From Cladorrhinum sp. PSN259 (lineage: Eukaryota; Ascomycota; Sordariomycetes; Sordariales; Podosporaceae), in contig MU867102.1 in assembly GCA_033725935.1 (NCBI GenBank), positions 291,075 through 355,074 on the forward strand: a stretch of 64,000 nt of DNA, in the 5' to 3' direction. The notes beneath the pieces are model-generated. The model worked only from the letters and a program-made list of their open reading frames with translations, made no database searches and was not told where the DNA came from. Below, in pieces: positions 32,568 through 42,595 of the stretch. The translations under genes were made by a program, and so were the position numbers. Within the stretch, counting starts at the first letter, position 1, and each line of letters begins with the position of its first letter.

Positions 32568-35500
32568 ATGGAGCGCCGGTCAGCGAACTCGGCCTCGAGG
32601 CCAATAGAGTACCTCCTCTCGGCCATCTCGGATACTTTATCCATCATCACTCGCTTCATCCGCTCCGTGCGCGCCGCCCATGCAGACTTATCCGCCGTCA
32701 CCCGAGAACTCTCAGACTTGCGCCTTGTCCTGGAACTTGTCAAAGAGGAACCGAGCATACCCCTCGTGCTTCAAGCGCAGATGCTATTATTGTTGGAGAG
32801 CTGCGGCAATGTCTTGATCCAGATTGACTCGGTGCTGGCCCAATGTAAGGATGCTGCGCAGTGGCTCCAAACCGGGCAGAAGCAGATGGCAGAGTGTCGG
32901 GTCAACTTGGGCACTTTTAGGGAAGGCCTGTCTTTGGCGCTTGATATCTTGATTTTGACGTCTGCGTCAACCCAGAATGGCGATATGAATCAGGATGAGA
33001 TCAAGAGCTTGGAGGAGCAGATTAAGGAGGAAACAATACGGTTAAGAAAACATGGTGGCGAGCCGGGAATGGACCAGGGCGAGGCAGGACAGGTGTTGGT
33101 GTTGTTTGTCGATGCTGTGGATGGGTGTCTGAGACAGTGGGATAAGAGGGCAGGAGGGGTTTCCAATGGGTTTGAGACGGGGAGAATGCCAGTCCAGATG
33201 AAGGACCAGGAGACACAAACCAAGACCAACGGACACGTTGAGGAGAATGGGACTCGACAAGAACATGAGCTGGAGGAAAAGAAAGAAGCAACCCCTGTTG
33301 TCGAGGACGAGAACGAGGTAGTCGTCGCCAAGGACAAGAAGAAGGCAACCCCTGTCGATGAAAAGGAGGTGGTAGTATCATCCGGTACTCCTACACCTGT
33401 TTCTGACAACAAAGGCAACCCTCCAGAACCCCACGCCGATGACAACAGATATAGCGCTGTGTCGGATACTGTTCCATGGGTCTCGTCACGCCCTAATGAT
33501 AATGCCTTCTCATACCATGTTGGGGAGGAAGACCTTCTCAGCATTATTCGACCCGAAGACCACGAACCATTACCCATCCCACCGCAAATACCCCCAAGAG
33601 AAGATACCCCAAAAGAAGTCGTCGTCCGCAATTTTCCAGAGTCACCAACATTACCACCGTCAGACTTTCACCGAAAAGCATCACCATTACCCACGCCTCC
33701 TATTATAACAACGTACTCGGAAACAATCGTCCTTCCATACCGAGGGACGCCACCGCCCTTGACTCCAGACTGGGGCGGTAACACATCAAACGAAGAGTCT
33801 TCGCCCGTAACGAGCCAGTCAGAGCCGCTTAGTCCAACCAACCTCCTAGACATTGAACTACCAAGACCTCTTCAAGATCGCTGGTCCGATCCTACCAAAT
33901 CCGCTCGCGCCTCGACGTCTTCGGGTGAATCTTTCCCGCCTAGGAAGCAGGGATCCATCGACTCATACCCACACAAAAAGCATGCTGTATCCCGAGGCAC
34001 TTCGATCATGGATGAAGAAATGTTGCCCGTCATATTTGACGCACAGAGTCGGCGGAGCACCATGTCGTTTCCTCGAAATGCCGAGAGTATTTTGGAGATG
34101 CCACCATCGGGTGTTGCCACTCCCCGAGCGGCATCCCCAGCTCCATCAGCAGCAACAACACAACCTCTATCACCGCCGCCCGATTGTCGGCGGAGCCCAA
34201 CCCCATCTGCTTCAACCTGGGTACAGTCGCTTCGTACTTCCAGCGCCCTCGTAGCCCCTAGTTTTCTCGGAAGCATCCGATCACCCAGCATCCTGTCCAG
34301 CAGAATGGCATCGCCGAGCATGGTATCCCCCAGCATCCGGTCCAGCAACTTCAGCATCAGCCCCAAAGAAAGAGATTTAGCAGTCCCTGCTCCAGCCAAA
34401 CATACACCCAACCACGACCTCTGTGCCATAACCCCATCGCGACACCTCACCGAACCAAAGGGTAAAGCAGGCGACATTGTCCACATCGACATCTCCCCGG
34501 CGTCCCAATTCATTGCAACCAGACATGCAAAAACAGTGAAGATTTGGTCTATCCCGAAATCCAATATCCACAGCACCATCAAGATAACATCCTACGTCCA
34601 ACCTCAAGTCCGCTCGAGGGAGTACTATATCCGCAGCCACGCCATCCTCTCGGAAAACGCAACGCTCATAGCCATCGCAAGCCACTTTGGTATCACGCTC
34701 GACATTTACAATTTTGCCAAGGGCGGGACGTCCTCCAAGAAACTTCAGGTCATTGAAGAGGCCCACAGGTGGGCGGCAAGCCAGCGAGACGCGTATCAGA
34801 CAGACTTTGCGCCCCTCGTCGTGTACCGGCCCAAGGGTGACCGCATAGATCGCTTCTTCCTCGCTCGCAACCCGGCGGCGAAGAAGCCGTTCTGGGAGGA
34901 CAGCATGCACTCCATCGAGCTCGCAAAGTCGGAACTGCCCTTCATACCCAAATTCCCCGAGCTGGCTTTCTCGTCGGACTCGCCCTTCCTGGTAGCCGCC
35001 GCCGGACCCAGACCAGGTGATCCGCCCCGAGCGCACGCGACGATACTGGTAGCGTGGCACATGAAGCCTGTTTCCGACACCAAGCTACTTGCCCGCTCGC
35101 CAAACGCAACCGTCACTTCGCTCGAAGACCCGGACAGACATAAACCTTACCGGTACAACGTGCCCGAATACCCGGCCTTGCAATCTGCTTTGCCTGCCGC
35201 GCTTGCGGCCAGAGGAAATCTGGCAGTGTCGATATGGATACCAGCCAATCACTCGGACATACCAATGGCCGGCAACAAGTTTAGACGTAACCCCTTGCCG
35301 GCTCCGGAACGCTATGTTGTGGTGTGGGACTTACCGGCCAACAAGACCAAGATATTTGGGATACCGAATGTGCAGGCCTGCATCTCGCCCGACTGCAGGA
35401 TGGTGGCCTACTGCGACGCCAACGCGGGCCGGTTCGTGATTGTGGACGTCGAGACGGCCGAGGAGGTGTGGAGGTACCCCGATGTTTGGATCAAAGAGTC

Positions 35501-35825
35501 GGGTTTCGTGAGCTACGGACAGCAGCTGGAGAATCTGCATAAAGTAAATGTTTTTGAGTTCTCTGCTGACGGGACGAGCCTGGTGGTTGGTGATTCGGCG
35601 GGAAGGTTAGGGGTTTATGAGGTCAAACTCGGCGGGCCGAGGTTTGAGCTTGGGGACGGGACCGAGCTGGCGTTGGCTGATGTTCCGGGGTATGATGATG
35701 GGTATCATGGAGGTAGTAGTAATAGGATGTCGGATTCGAGTCTTGTGGTGCCGCTCGGGTTGGAGGATAATGTTGGTGGTGGTGCTGTGGGTCAAATTGT
35801 TGAAGAGGCTTCCGAGTTGGAGTAG
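32568..35825 (+). CDS. Fungal STAND-type N-terminal domain plus WD40-like propeller, 1085 aa
   Basis: An intronless frame from ATG 32568. Residues about 10-150 are helical (IEYLLSAISDTLSIITRFI, then LSAVTRELSDLRLVLELVKEE) and match the style of the fungal N-terminal domain often found ahead of NACHT/STAND proteins. Residues about 200-600 are low-complexity, rich in Glu/Lys and then Pro/Ser, with repeated SPSI/SPSM-like units near 575-605 that look disordered and phosphorylatable. From about residue 625 a beta-propeller-like part begins: DIVHIDISPASQFIATRHAK, VKIWSIP, then VVWDLPANKTKIFGIPNV and FEFSADGTSLVVGDSAGRLG near the end. There is no P-loop between the two parts, so it is not a classic STAND ATPase; it resembles a scaffold or an adaptor. 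Function unknown. The blade count needs a structure prediction. Confidence 0.83.
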   Translation: MERRSANSASRPIEYLLSAISDTLSIITRFIRSVRAAHADLSAVTRELSDLRLVLELVKEEPSIPLVLQAQMLLLLESCGNVLIQIDSVLAQCKDAAQWLQTGQKQMAECRVNLGTFREGLSLALDILILTSASTQNGDMNQDEIKSLEEQIKEETIRLRKHGGEPGMDQGEAGQVLVLFVDAVDGCLRQWDKRAGGVSNGFETGRMPVQMKDQETQTKTNGHVEENGTRQEHELEEKKEATPVVEDENEVVVAKDKKKATPVDEKEVVVSSGTPTPVSDNKGNPPEPHADDNRYSAVSDTVPWVSSRPNDNAFSYHVGEEDLLSIIRPEDHEPLPIPPQIPPREDTPKEVVVRNFPESPTLPPSDFHRKASPLPTPPIITTYSETIVLPYRGTPPPLTPDWGGNTSNEESSPVTSQSEPLSPTNLLDIELPRPLQDRWSDPTKSARASTSSGESFPPRKQGSIDSYPHKKHAVSRGTSIMDEEMLPVIFDAQSRRSTMSFPRNAESILEMPPSGVATPRAASPAPSAATTQPLSPPPDCRRSPTPSASTWVQSLRTSSALVAPSFLGSIRSPSILSSRMASPSMVSPSIRSSNFSISPKERDLAVPAPAKHTPNHDLCAITPSRHLTEPKGKAGDIVHIDISPASQFIATRHAKTVKIWSIPKSNIHSTIKITSYVQPQVRSREYYIRSHAILSENATLIAIASHFGITLDIYNFAKGGTSSKKLQVIEEAHRWAASQRDAYQTDFAPLVVYRPKGDRIDRFFLARNPAAKKPFWEDSMHSIELAKSELPFIPKFPELAFSSDSPFLVAAAGPRPGDPPRAHATILVAWHMKPVSDTKLLARSPNATVTSLEDPDRHKPYRYNVPEYPALQSALPAALAARGNLAVSIWIPANHSDIPMAGNKFRRNPLPAPERYVVVWDLPANKTKIFGIPNVQACISPDCRMVAYCDANAGRFVIVDVETAEEVWRYPDVWIKESGFVSYGQQLENLHKVNVFEFSADGTSLVVGDSAGRLGVYEVKLGGPRFELGDGTELALADVPGYDDGYHGGSSNRMSDSSLVVPLGLEDNVGGGAVGQIVEEASELE

Positions 35826-36085
35826 TAATGTTTTTTTTCTTTTCTTCTTGTGTTGGTGTTGGTGGTGGAAGAAGGATTCTTCGGGTTTGAGAATTTTGCC
35901 TTTCATAGCCTTTTATTGTTGCTGTTTTTGTTTCGATGATGGGAAAGCGGGCCCCCTATTATCCAGTCAGTATTGTTGACTTTAACGGTACAATTTGCGC
36001 AGTATATTTGACTTTTTGACTATCAAAATATCGATACAAGAAACAAAACAAAACCAAAAATCTTATATAATTCATCAAGCATCGT

Positions 36086-37717
36086 CTACTTAAAAACATC
36101 ACTACCAATCTGATCCAACAACCGATGATAATCAACTCCCCACGTATCACACTCCCTCATCACAACATCCCTCACCCAATCGCCTCTCGGCTCAAAGCTC
36201 GCCTTGAAAGGCAGCGGCTTAGTAACCAACCCATCAGTCCCCCTCGTGTCAACGATAGTAACCAGCTTTCCCTCATCATCCAACCCAGGCTTGATCTCAA
36301 AAGCCCACAACAACCGAGCAACGGCAATCCACAGGCTATTCCTCGCAACATGCCTCCCGGGACAAATCCGTCTTCCATACCCGAATCCAGGGGTAGGAAG
36401 GTCCGGATCAGCACCCAACCACCTCTCGGGAACAAATCTCTCCACATCAGCAGGACCAAACACCTCTTCCTCCCGCGTGATACCCCAATGATTGGCAATA
36501 ACGACCGAATTCTCCGGAATCCTGAACCCCTCATAACTACTCTCAACCTTGGTGAAATGCGGCACCCCGCCAGCACCAGCAGGTCTCCAACGCATCACTT
36601 CCTCCACCACCGCCTCTAGATACGGCAACCTTTCCCTATCCTCAAACGCCGGCAATCTTTCCCTCCCAACAACCTCATCCAAATCCCTTTGCGCTCTACT
36701 CATCCAACTTGAAGGACCTCCCTGATGAGTCTCAGTAACGCACGCCAAAACAAACCACATCAAAGTCTCGGTGCTAGCATCCAGCGCAGCATCAGCCATG
36801 ATACCTATATCCAGCGCCAGCTCCTCTGCACTCATCTCAGTTCCTTCTGGCAGGAGGGAACCAACAACAGCCCGCCGCATCTGCTTGCTGATGTTCCATC
36901 CAATCTCATCCAACCCCCTCTCGAGATTCCCAACATGCAACGCCCGCTGCTTGCTCCAGTGCGCCGCCGCTTCCGCCTTCCAGGGCGCCAGAAACGCCGG
37001 CAGTGGCACTTTAATCAGCAGAGGAAAAGAATCAACCAGGTACTTGCCGACCTGCGCTAGCTGGCTAAACTCGGCATTAACAGCGTGCGCCTGTATCAGC
37101 ACGTCATCCGCCGCGCTCCGCACCCTCCGTCCGTAAAAGAGCGAGTAGATGATGCTGGCCGTCATCCTCTCAACGTCATCGTGACAGTTTATGCTCGCAT
37201 CCTTCTCCGAGCGGGTGAGCACGTCAAAAAGCAACTGCCTGGACTCCAAATCCTGAAAAGAACAGTAAGCCTTGGCCGCTTTGTCGCTCAGCACGGGACC
37301 CTCCAGCTTCTGATGAAGCTTGAACCTCTCATCGTATGGTCTCAGGAGCATGTGAAACCCCTTCAAGGCTAACTCGTGCGCGACGACGAACCGGGGCCGG
37401 TCGGAGAAGGTGGCTCCCCGCTTGGACAGCAGGTCGTGGGCTGTCTTGGAAGAGTTGAGGACGATGACGCTCTGTCCGGCCATGTTGAGGTGCATGATGG
37501 GGCCGTAGGTCTTGCTCCAGTCGTGGAACGTGAGCCAGGCGTGGGATTTGGGCGCTTGGTGGACGTTGCCCAGGATTGGGAGGGCGGGAGGGCCCGGTGG
37601 GAGTGGCAGGGAGCCGAACTTGGATTTCCTTTTTCGGGCTCTTGCGAAGAGGGTGATGGATATGACGATCAGGGCCGTGGTGGCTAGGTAGACTTGCTGT
37701 GTTGTTGTGGATGCCAT
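36086..37717 (-). CDS. Cytochrome P450 monooxygenase
   Basis: An intronless 543-aa frame starting at ATG 37717. The N-terminal helix (VYLATTALIVISITLFA) anchors it in the ER, followed by a basic stop and the proline hinge LPLPPGPPALPILGN. The I helix is AALDASTETLMW, an AGxDT variant. The ExxR motif sits in VEEVMRWRP, and the heme-binding loop is FGYGRRICPGRH with Cys452 as thiolate ligand. All key P450 elements are present, so it should be active with a reductase encoded elsewhere. The overall style (GPPALPILGN, GVPHFTKV, FGYGRRICPGR) resembles fungal secondary-metabolism P450s of the O-methylsterigmatocystin-oxidoreductase-like group. It is divergent from the tryptophanase-prenyltransferase fusion, 2.0 kb away, and could oxidise a prenylated indole. 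That link is inference. Confidence 0.94.
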   Translation of the reverse strand: MASTTTQQVYLATTALIVISITLFARARKRKSKFGSLPLPPGPPALPILGNVHQAPKSHAWLTFHDWSKTYGPIMHLNMAGQSVIVLNSSKTAHDLLSKRGATFSDRPRFVVAHELALKGFHMLLRPYDERFKLHQKLEGPVLSDKAAKAYCSFQDLESRQLLFDVLTRSEKDASINCHDDVERMTASIIYSLFYGRRVRSAADDVLIQAHAVNAEFSQLAQVGKYLVDSFPLLIKVPLPAFLAPWKAEAAAHWSKQRALHVGNLERGLDEIGWNISKQMRRAVVGSLLPEGTEMSAEELALDIGIMADAALDASTETLMWFVLACVTETHQGGPSSWMSRAQRDLDEVVGRERLPAFEDRERLPYLEAVVEEVMRWRPAGAGGVPHFTKVESSYEGFRIPENSVVIANHWGITREEEVFGPADVERFVPERWLGADPDLPTPGFGYGRRICPGRHVARNSLWIAVARLLWAFEIKPGLDDEGKLVTIVDTRGTDGLVTKPLPFKASFEPRGDWVRDVVMRECDTWGVDYHRLLDQIGSDVFK

Positions 37718-39720
37718 TTCGGACCTAATCTAATAGGGGTTAGGTTAGGTTCAGGTTTTGGGTTTGGTGCTTATGGCTCGAGCTAAGGGGTTTTTGTTTG
37801 TACGCACATGGTGGAAGGAATTACTTGTTCAGGAAAAACGAGCCGGCAATACCTCAACAGAAGCCGAACAGGCGTAAAAACAAGTGAACTAGGCATAAGA
37901 AGGAGTCAGTTGGGTGTTTATTGTAATTTTCATGCCTTCTTACAGTTATTCGAGGTGCAAATTTATCAATTCGCTGTAGGACTCTAGTGGTGATCTTCCA
38001 CAAGCAAATCCTTCCACCACGTGGTAGGGTGATAGTACTGTGTCGGAAGCACGAAAAAGGGTTTCTGGAGGGTACCTTCGCCTTTTTGGTGTATTTTTCT
38101 TCTCTCTGGTTGGTGTTGGTTCTTCAGGGACGTTGCGATAAGCATGATATCGAATGTTTCTGCTGACCAACATACAACACCGTATATGGAAACAAGATGT
38201 GCGACTCGGTCCGAACCGTGCCCACCCCTACCCAGGTGTGCTTTTTTCCTATTTGAATCTTGGCGGTTACGGATCTTTTTCTAAAGCCGGAATCCCATCT
38301 GAAGTATGTCCATGCATAGTGGCACTTCAAGGATCTCTCCCAAAACAAACATACCACAGTAGCCACAGCCGCTAGCTACCAAAGCATCATACTCTATTTC
38401 CTTTTCTTATTACGTGCTTCGGTACAGAACGCTCCCGATCCCCCTGTCGGCGAATAGGTTTGGCGAAACTCTGACGCCACGTCAGTGAGATAGAAGATCA
38501 TTGGGAACTATCTCTTGTGGCGTCTCCGGTTTGTACATCCGGCAGTCTCAATGTAACGAAGGGACCACGACCCCTGTTAAGCAGCCGCGGCAGCACAACT
38601 TGAATAGGCATCCCGTAGAGGCGTTTTACTTCTCGGACGGTTTGTGACTGCAACATAAAGCTTTGACCGGCATGTTTCATTGCACAGTCCGGCAGCTTCG
38701 GACCACGGCATTGGCACTTGTTGCATGGTGCCACTTTATGTTTCTTTTGGGGATCGGCCCTGGATCACTTGTTTCCCATGAGGTGATATTTAAGTGGGTT
38801 AGGTATGGGGTGTATTTTCTCTGGGACAGAAACAAAACTATCCCGGCCACCCGTAGCGCCCGTCACCCGTGCACGTCCCAAGACAGGGGCTCGAGCCGGG
38901 ATATCGACCAAAGAGGAAAGAAGTTGACGAGAAACACACTAGACTTGCTGATCGAACGTGTTGTTTCCACCCCCAGCAGCGCCTGCATGTCGGCAACTTC
39001 CTCTCGACTAGGCCAGGGGACTTTGTCGGCGCGAATGCGTGGCACCGTTCATGGGAACCCTGCCGATTGCTTCCTATTTTCAAGACTGACCTGCATCTTC
39101 TCCACCAAACGCACCTCATGGAGACCCTTGTCGTTGAAAATTGCGGGTATAAATCACACCCTAGGAAGCGTTCCGATGCCTGCTCGCGCAGTAGTCACAG
39201 TGCTACTTGTCTTGTCTCTTCGTTCTCCTCGCAAATCCGTCGAACAGCATGGCATGCTCTAACCGTCAAAGTCCGTTTGTTTCCTCAACTACATCTTGAC
39301 CGCAACGAGACAACTCCGTGAAATCCGAAAGATATAGGCGGTATCGACAGCGCCGAGTGCTCCGTGAGCGGAGGCTGACTGCCAAGCCTCGCTCCGGCAC
39401 CGAGTACTGTGTTACAAGCGGCCATGGGTTGCTCCGCCGTTTAGGCGCTCCTAGTGTTACTGCACGTGTTTATGCGAGAGTGTGAGCGGAATGCTACCTT
39501 TCCCAGACAATATCCGCTCAATACGGGGATTTTCCGAGTCCGGAATTCAAGCCTTCCAGAGGGTAAAGACACGAAGGATCAGAACTTTACAAGGATACGG
39601 CGGGGCAAGCGAATATTGTGTATATATTCGGCCACGTTCCAATGTGCTCTTCCCTGTGCTGTGTTGTAACCTCATCCTCCTCTCCCAGTCTCTTCTGCTG
39701 AGCATCCCCACTGGCATCTG
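37718..39720. other. Divergent intergenic region between P450 and fusion gene
   Basis: About 2 kb without a supported gene; a 199-codon frame at 38663-39262 shows no domain and poor composition. As the shared upstream region of two divergent genes, it may hold common regulatory sites, but I could not identify any. Confidence 0.4.
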
Positions 39721-42595
39721 ATGATGGCTTTCACGTACAACCCTCTCCGTGTTCCTCCGGCCCATGCCACACTTGTTGTCAGGTCACTGCCGACGGTGAC
39801 GGCCGAGGAGCGGAAAAGAATCTTGGAGGATGTCGAATACAACGTCTTTGCCTTTCCGGCTGGCCTCCTCACATGTGACTTTCTCTCAGACTCTGGCACC
39901 TCTGCCATGACCGACCTGCAATGGGCAGCTTGTAAGTCGACCACCTTCATTGCCATGCTGTAGCATCCAAGTTGACATGATGTGTAGTGATGAGAGGAGA
40001 TGAAAGCTATGGCCGCAACTGGGGATATTACTGCTTGTTGGAAGCCTTTCGCGACATCTTTGAGCGTGGAAACAGCCGAGAGCACGCCCTCGACAGGCTC
40101 CTGACTGGGAAGGCCGATGTCGAGTTCTATCAGTCGAAGCTCCTTGTCTCTTCTCATGGCGGCTTTGTGAATGGCGGAGGTTTCCAGCTCGAGCGCCCCA
40201 ACTTCTTCATCCTGCCCCAAGGTCGTTGTGCTGAGACACTCCTCTTTTCCACCATGAGTTCCATGATCGGGAAACCCACCACCATCGTCAGCAACGGCTT
40301 CTTCGACACGACCGGCGCGAATGCTTCGGTTGCTGGCTTCCAGCTTCAAGTTTTCACGCAGCCCGGCTTGACTGATCCGTTCCCCCAAGAACTTGTCGGC
40401 AAGAAGAACAACTTCAAGGGGAATCTCGACTTGGCCGCCACCGAAGCGTTCTTGGACGCAAACCCCGACCAAGTAAGCATGATTCTGGTGACCATTACCA
40501 ACAACTGGGCTGCTGCACAGCCCGTGTCCATGGCAAATATTCGTGGTGCTGCCGCCTTGGCCAAGCAGAAATCCATACCCCTATTCTTGGATGCTTGTCG
40601 CTTCGCCGAGAATGCCTACTTCATCCAACAATACGAAGAGGGATATGCGGACAAGACCATCGCCGAGATCGTGCAGGAGATGTTTTCTTACGCTGAAGGA
40701 TTCACCATCAGCTTGAAGAAGGACGGACTGGCCAACATGGGTGGAGTGTTGTCCTTCCGTGATGAGGGCCTCTTTGCAAAGAGATATGAGGGCATTGGCA
40801 TGTCAATGAAGGAGCGGCAGATTCTCTGCTATGGCAATGACTCCTATGGTGGTAGTAAGTGAATGCATCCTCGTTTTGCACCAAGTGGGTACTGACCTGT
40901 CTCTCCATAGTGAGCGGGCGTGACTTGATGGCGGCTTCGGCGGGTCTGTACCAAGTGACAGACCAGGCCTACCTCCGCGACCGCATTACGCAGGTCCAGA
41001 TCTTTGCACAGAAGCTCCAGGCCAACGACATCGCCGTTCTATCTCCGCCGGGAGGACATGCCGTCTTCCTCGACATGGACCACTTCTTCTTCGGATGCAA
41101 CAGGAAGCCCGAGGACTTTGCCGCCGTCGGCTTCACCCTCGAGCTGATCAAAGACTACGGCATCCGAGCCGCCGAAGCCGGCCCCTTCGGCTGGGCAGCT
41201 GATCTCAAAGAGTCCCCCGAGGAGCGTGCCAAGATCCCCAACCTTGTCCGGTTCGCCGTGCCCCGTCACGTCTACTCTAACGAGCACATCGACTACACAG
41301 TGGCAGCCATAAGAGAGCTGTATGACCGCAGGCATACTGTCCCCAACGCTGTCATCACGAGGGGTAAGCACATGAAACTTCGCCACTTCTCAGCCGGGCT
41401 GAAGCCAGTGCCCGTCGACCAAGCCATCACCAGCAGCTACTTCGCCGAGGCCAGCAGGCAGCTTGGCCATCTGTCAGCTGCCGTAGGGCAGGACGCGGCA
41501 GCCAACCAGCAGCTAATCGAAGCGCTCGCTCTAGCGATTGGTGAGTGGGGGCAAACAATGGTTCCCAAACAAGTCGACCCAACGGCATGGGTATCTGGCG
41601 TGAGCAACGACGGGTCACCGATCGAGTACTCGGTTTCGATAGACCAAAGTACAGGCAAGGCAGAGCTGCGCTTCCTGACCGAGGCCCAGCCAACCAACAA
41701 TACTTGGGAGGATCTCTCCGAGGCTGCGCTACGTGTGAACCAGAGCATCGCATCAAAGTACCCCGACACCGTCTCTCTGCAACGTTTCGACACCATCCGT
41801 GACCTCTTCATGCCGGCTCAGCTCCCATCATCATCGTCTGACCAGGAGCCGTCCAAGAACATCAAGATGGCCGCCTGGCACAGCTGCGCATACTCGGAGA
41901 AAAAAGGACCGCAATGGAAGATCTACCTCGACCCATGCGCTGCCGGCAATGGCAGCAGTGACCATGCTCTCTCCACAGGTCGTGAAGCGTTTCACCGCCT
42001 GGGCCTGGAGAATGGGTGGCAGCTGATAGAGAGCATCCTGGAGCCCACCGACAGGGTCATCTACTTTAGCCTGGACCTGACCTCGGACAAGGAGGAAGCG
42101 CGCGTCAAGGTGTACATAGCACACGGCGGCGCCGACGCAACGTCCCGGTCCATGGTCGCAAAGGTCGCGCAAAAGCATGCCAGCATCTGTCCGGATGCTG
42201 ACGCCTTTGAGATCCAGCGCTTCTTCGCCGCCATGGCAGGCAGTGACTTTGGTCGTCCAGACAGTCCGGGTGGTATGAAGTCGCTGATCTCGTGTTTCGC
42301 TTTCTCGGGCAAGCCGGGCTCTGAGCGTCCTGTGGGCACCGTTCACTTCCCCGTGGATGCCTACGTACAGGACGATGCCGAGGTGAGGAGGCGAGTTGAG
42401 GCGTATCTGATCAGCGCAGGGGCGTCGGCCGAGGCGAGGGACAAGTATGCTAGAGTGCTTTCCGCCGCTCAGCGGAGGCCGTTGGCTAAAGGTCCCGGTA
42501 TCCATGCTTGGGTTAGCCTCAAGCAGAGGGCTGGAGGAAGGAGGGACAATACTTTGTACATCTGCCCAGAGTTTATTGATCAAAGGGCCCAATAA
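39721..42595 (+). CDS. Tryptophanase fused to DMATS-type indole prenyltransferase, 920 aa
   Basis: Exons 39721-39931, 39988-40854 and 40911-42595 make one 920-aa protein. Both introns are 56 nt with GTAAGT donors and TAG acceptors; the second restores YGGMSGRD, a conserved tryptophanase motif. Residues 1-530 are a beta-eliminating lyase: MRGDESY near 72, PQGRCAE near 147, NGFFDTTGANAS, QPVSMANI, DACRFAENAYFI, and SLKKDG with Lys315 as the probable PLP lysine. LRHFSAGLK carries His518, the position that favours tryptophanase over tyrosine phenol-lyase. About 40 extra residues (98-141) precede the QGR motif. Residues about 535-920 resemble ABBA/DMATS prenyltransferases: WKIYLDPCAAG (Lys696, Tyr698), VKVYIAHGGAD (Lys759, Tyr761), and GTVHFPVDAYVQDD near the end. 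At about 385 residues this part is closer to bacterial than to fungal DMATS length. Predicted activities: Trp to indole, pyruvate and ammonia, plus indole-ring prenylation from DMAPP. No targeting signal is seen. Confidence 0.9.

Noticed and set aside
38663..39262. 199-codon frame between P450 and fusion gene
   Set aside because: No domain, poor start, random composition; overlapping minus frames are equally long.
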